DNA of 38,076 bases from positions 1 to 38,076 of IMG/VR virus record IMGVR_UViG_3300024496_000058. One strand, written 5' to 3'. Origin of the DNA: a virus. Positions 36,969 through 38,076 of this stretch are shown here, in pieces. A program made the translations under genes and the position numbers. Position 1 is the stretch's first letter. The number at the start of each line of letters is the position of its first letter. The notes under the pieces are model-generated. The model saw nothing but the letters and a program-made list of their open reading frames with translations, was not told where the DNA came from and searched no databases.

Positions 36969-37168
36969 AATATTTATTGGTGCTTATGCTCTTAGTTGGA
37001 TGCGAAGATAGGTACAGGTATTATTGCCAGAATCCCAAGAACTTTTCTGCCAAAAGATGCCAAAGACCTGATTGCCAATTCACCCAAGATTGTCCTGATT
37101 ACCTTGTAGCCCCTATTCTTGAAAAACAAGTCACCCCACCAGTTCAACCTGCCTCAGATGGGAAGTAA
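36965..37168 (+). CDS. Small lipoprotein
   Basis: 67 residues: MKYLLVLMLLVGCEDRYRYY. Lipobox LLVGC puts the lipidated Cys at 13; several more Cys follow (YCQNPKNFSAKRCQRPDCQF), which may form disulphides. A proline-containing end. Periplasmic or outer-membrane lipoprotein; in phages these may block superinfection or assist lysis. ATGA overlap with the preceding gene. Confidence 0.65.
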   Translation: MKYLLVLMLLVGCEDRYRYYCQNPKNFSAKRCQRPDCQFTQDCPDYLVAPILEKQVTPPVQPASDGK

Positions 37169-37169
37169 G

Positions 37170-37685
37170 ATGAAACTAGAGAATCACCCCGTACATGACC
37201 AAGTTTTACTCGTTGAATCCTATGTTTGGGCAGTTGTTGTCCTACTCGTAACTTGCATCTTGACGGGAATTGTCTTCTTCATGCTGTATAGCGTGACATT
37301 TGTGACACAACCCATCAAGAGCATTGCACCGATAGATCAAGGCTACCTAAAGATGTTAAACGACATTGTTTTGCTGATTGTTGGTGGCATTGGTGGCGTT
37401 ATGTCTAGGAAGGGTGTCCAAGCGGTATCAGATAAGATTTCAAGCCCTCCTAGCACCCCTACAACGCCCACAACCCCTGTTTCTACGCCTACAACACCAC
37501 CACCACCCAATCCTAGTGGTTTATCGACTTGGACTGCCCCTTCTGGTGCTATGCCGACATGGGTAAATCCTCCTTTGGATGAGGAATGGCGAGCACCACC
37601 ACCACCTAGCACTCCACCTGACTATATTGACCCTGAGAAGGAGAAAATAGCCAATGAGAGGGCTTTAGCGAGGGCTGAACAATGA
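37170..37685 (+). CDS. Putative holin (two membrane segments, Pro-rich tail)
   Basis: 171 residues; ATG 37170 has GGAAG 4-5 bases upstream and is preferred over 37119. Membrane helix 1 about 19-42 (WAVVVLLVTCILTGIVFFML), helix 2 about 65-80 (DIVLLIVGGIGGVMSRKG), then a long Pro/Thr tail. Its stop overlaps the i-spanin start. Two helices, a position right before spanins and endolysin, and size fit a holin. The tail also occurs at 1-222. Confidence 0.5.
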   Translation: MKLENHPVHDQVLLVESYVWAVVVLLVTCILTGIVFFMLYSVTFVTQPIKSIAPIDQGYLKMLNDIVLLIVGGIGGVMSRKGVQAVSDKISSPPSTPTTPTTPVSTPTTPPPPNPSGLSTWTAPSGAMPTWVNPPLDEEWRAPPPPSTPPDYIDPEKEKIANERALARAEQ

Positions 37686-38076
37686 TTCCAAATCCTTGGG
37701 TAATTTTGGGCGTTTTACTTGCTTTGGCTGGTTTCTATGGCTATGGACACCATAGAGGGTGGGACGATAGGGATATTGAGATGCAAGCCGAGATTGCGGT
37801 CAAGAATGAGGAAGCAAGGGTAAAGGAACAGGAACTTGCTAAACAGTTAAATGAACAGTCATCTAAACTTTTGGAGGCAAATAATGTCATCAATGAAAAA
37901 CAGTCTTCTCTTGATCGGGCTATTCGTGCTGGTAGGGTGCGCCTCCCGACCCCAAGTTGCCCACAAACCAATGCAAGTTCCACCCCTTCCAGCGGAGATA
38001 GCGCAAAAGCGGGAAGCGAATCTGACACAGAGGTTCTCAGACTTATTGCTCAAATCATCGCAGACGGAGACAAAGC
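37682..38076 (+). CDS. i-spanin (Rz-like), second copy, cut by the window end
   Basis: MIPNPWVILGVLLALAGFYG followed by YGHHRGWDDRDIEMQAEIAV: the same protein as at 219-686, missing the last about 24 residues at the window edge. Differences cluster in the membrane segment, while the rest is nearly unchanged. Confidence 0.85.
   Translation, partial: MIPNPWVILGVLLALAGFYGYGHHRGWDDRDIEMQAEIAVKNEEARVKEQELAKQLNEQSSKLLEANNVINEKQSSLDRAIRAGRVRLPTPSCPQTNASSTPSSGDSAKAGSESDTEVLRLIAQIIADGDK
37884..38076 (+). CDS. o-spanin (Rz1-like), second copy, cut by the window end
   Basis: MSSMKNSLLLIGLFVLVGCA with lipobox LVGC, then SRPQVAHKPMQVPPLPAEIA. Nested in the i-spanin frame, with TTGGAGG before the ATG as in the left copy. 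Truncated at the right edge. Confidence 0.8.
   Translation, partial: MSSMKNSLLLIGLFVLVGCASRPQVAHKPMQVPPLPAEIAQKREANLTQRFSDLLLKSSQTETK

Larger units (their letters stand above)
37464..38076 (+). repeat. Right copy of a diverged terminal duplication
   Basis: Partner of 1-613. The last bases (CGCAGACGGAGACAAAGC) match 596-613 exactly. Not an exact terminal repeat. Confidence 0.9.

Overview
The window is most of a double-stranded DNA tailed phage genome with a podovirus-type layout. It has a large terminase, portal, coat protein, short-tail adaptor and nozzle proteins, three ejection-type proteins, and a lysis set with nested spanins. The lipoprotein spanin points to a Gram-negative host. AT-leaning composition and the gene families resemble uncultured freshwater phages, possibly of betaproteobacteria; that is inference. 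No integrase, DNA polymerase, helicase, RNA polymerase, tRNA or CRISPR array was seen.

Layout. 1-1269 (+): end of the lysis cassette (holin tail, i-spanin with nested o-spanin, GH19 endolysin). 1266-5827 (-): a leftward early operon of small genes built around a recombination module (YqaJ exonuclease, DUF1071 annealing protein, a small protein with an SSB-like C-terminal tip). It also holds a likely Acb2/Tad1-type cyclic-nucleotide sponge and a winged-helix protein. 5828-5950: divergent control region. 5951-10741 (+): replication and modification genes (DUF1376 replication protein, glycosyltransferase with a small partner, zinc-ribbon proteins, RuvC-like resolvase, HNH protein). 10784-14027 (-): a second leftward block of small accessory genes (DpnD/PcfM-like, ArdC-like domain, several micro-proteins). 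Most of its gaps carry the same two-hairpin element. 14028-15121: long control region. 15122-37685 (+): terminase, portal, tail fibres, scaffold, coat, decoration, adaptor, nozzle, ejection proteins and holin. 37682-38076: a second, diverged copy of the spanin genes found at the left end.

Three things stand out. (1) The two window ends are about 0.6 kb of homologous but non-identical sequence. The window may therefore be a circular or permuted genome of about 37.5 kb closed through strain variants, or it may contain a true duplication. (2) Four leftward promoter-like sequences carry the same AGGG-N4-CCTA dyad between -35 and -10. Two of the units they feed have a terminator-like hairpin before the first gene. 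(3) In the 12-14 kb block, genes are separated by paired hairpins. Their mismatches on the + strand become G-U pairs only in the - strand RNA, which indicates a real RNA structure. Together these suggest leftward transcription controlled by a common repressor and by attenuation.
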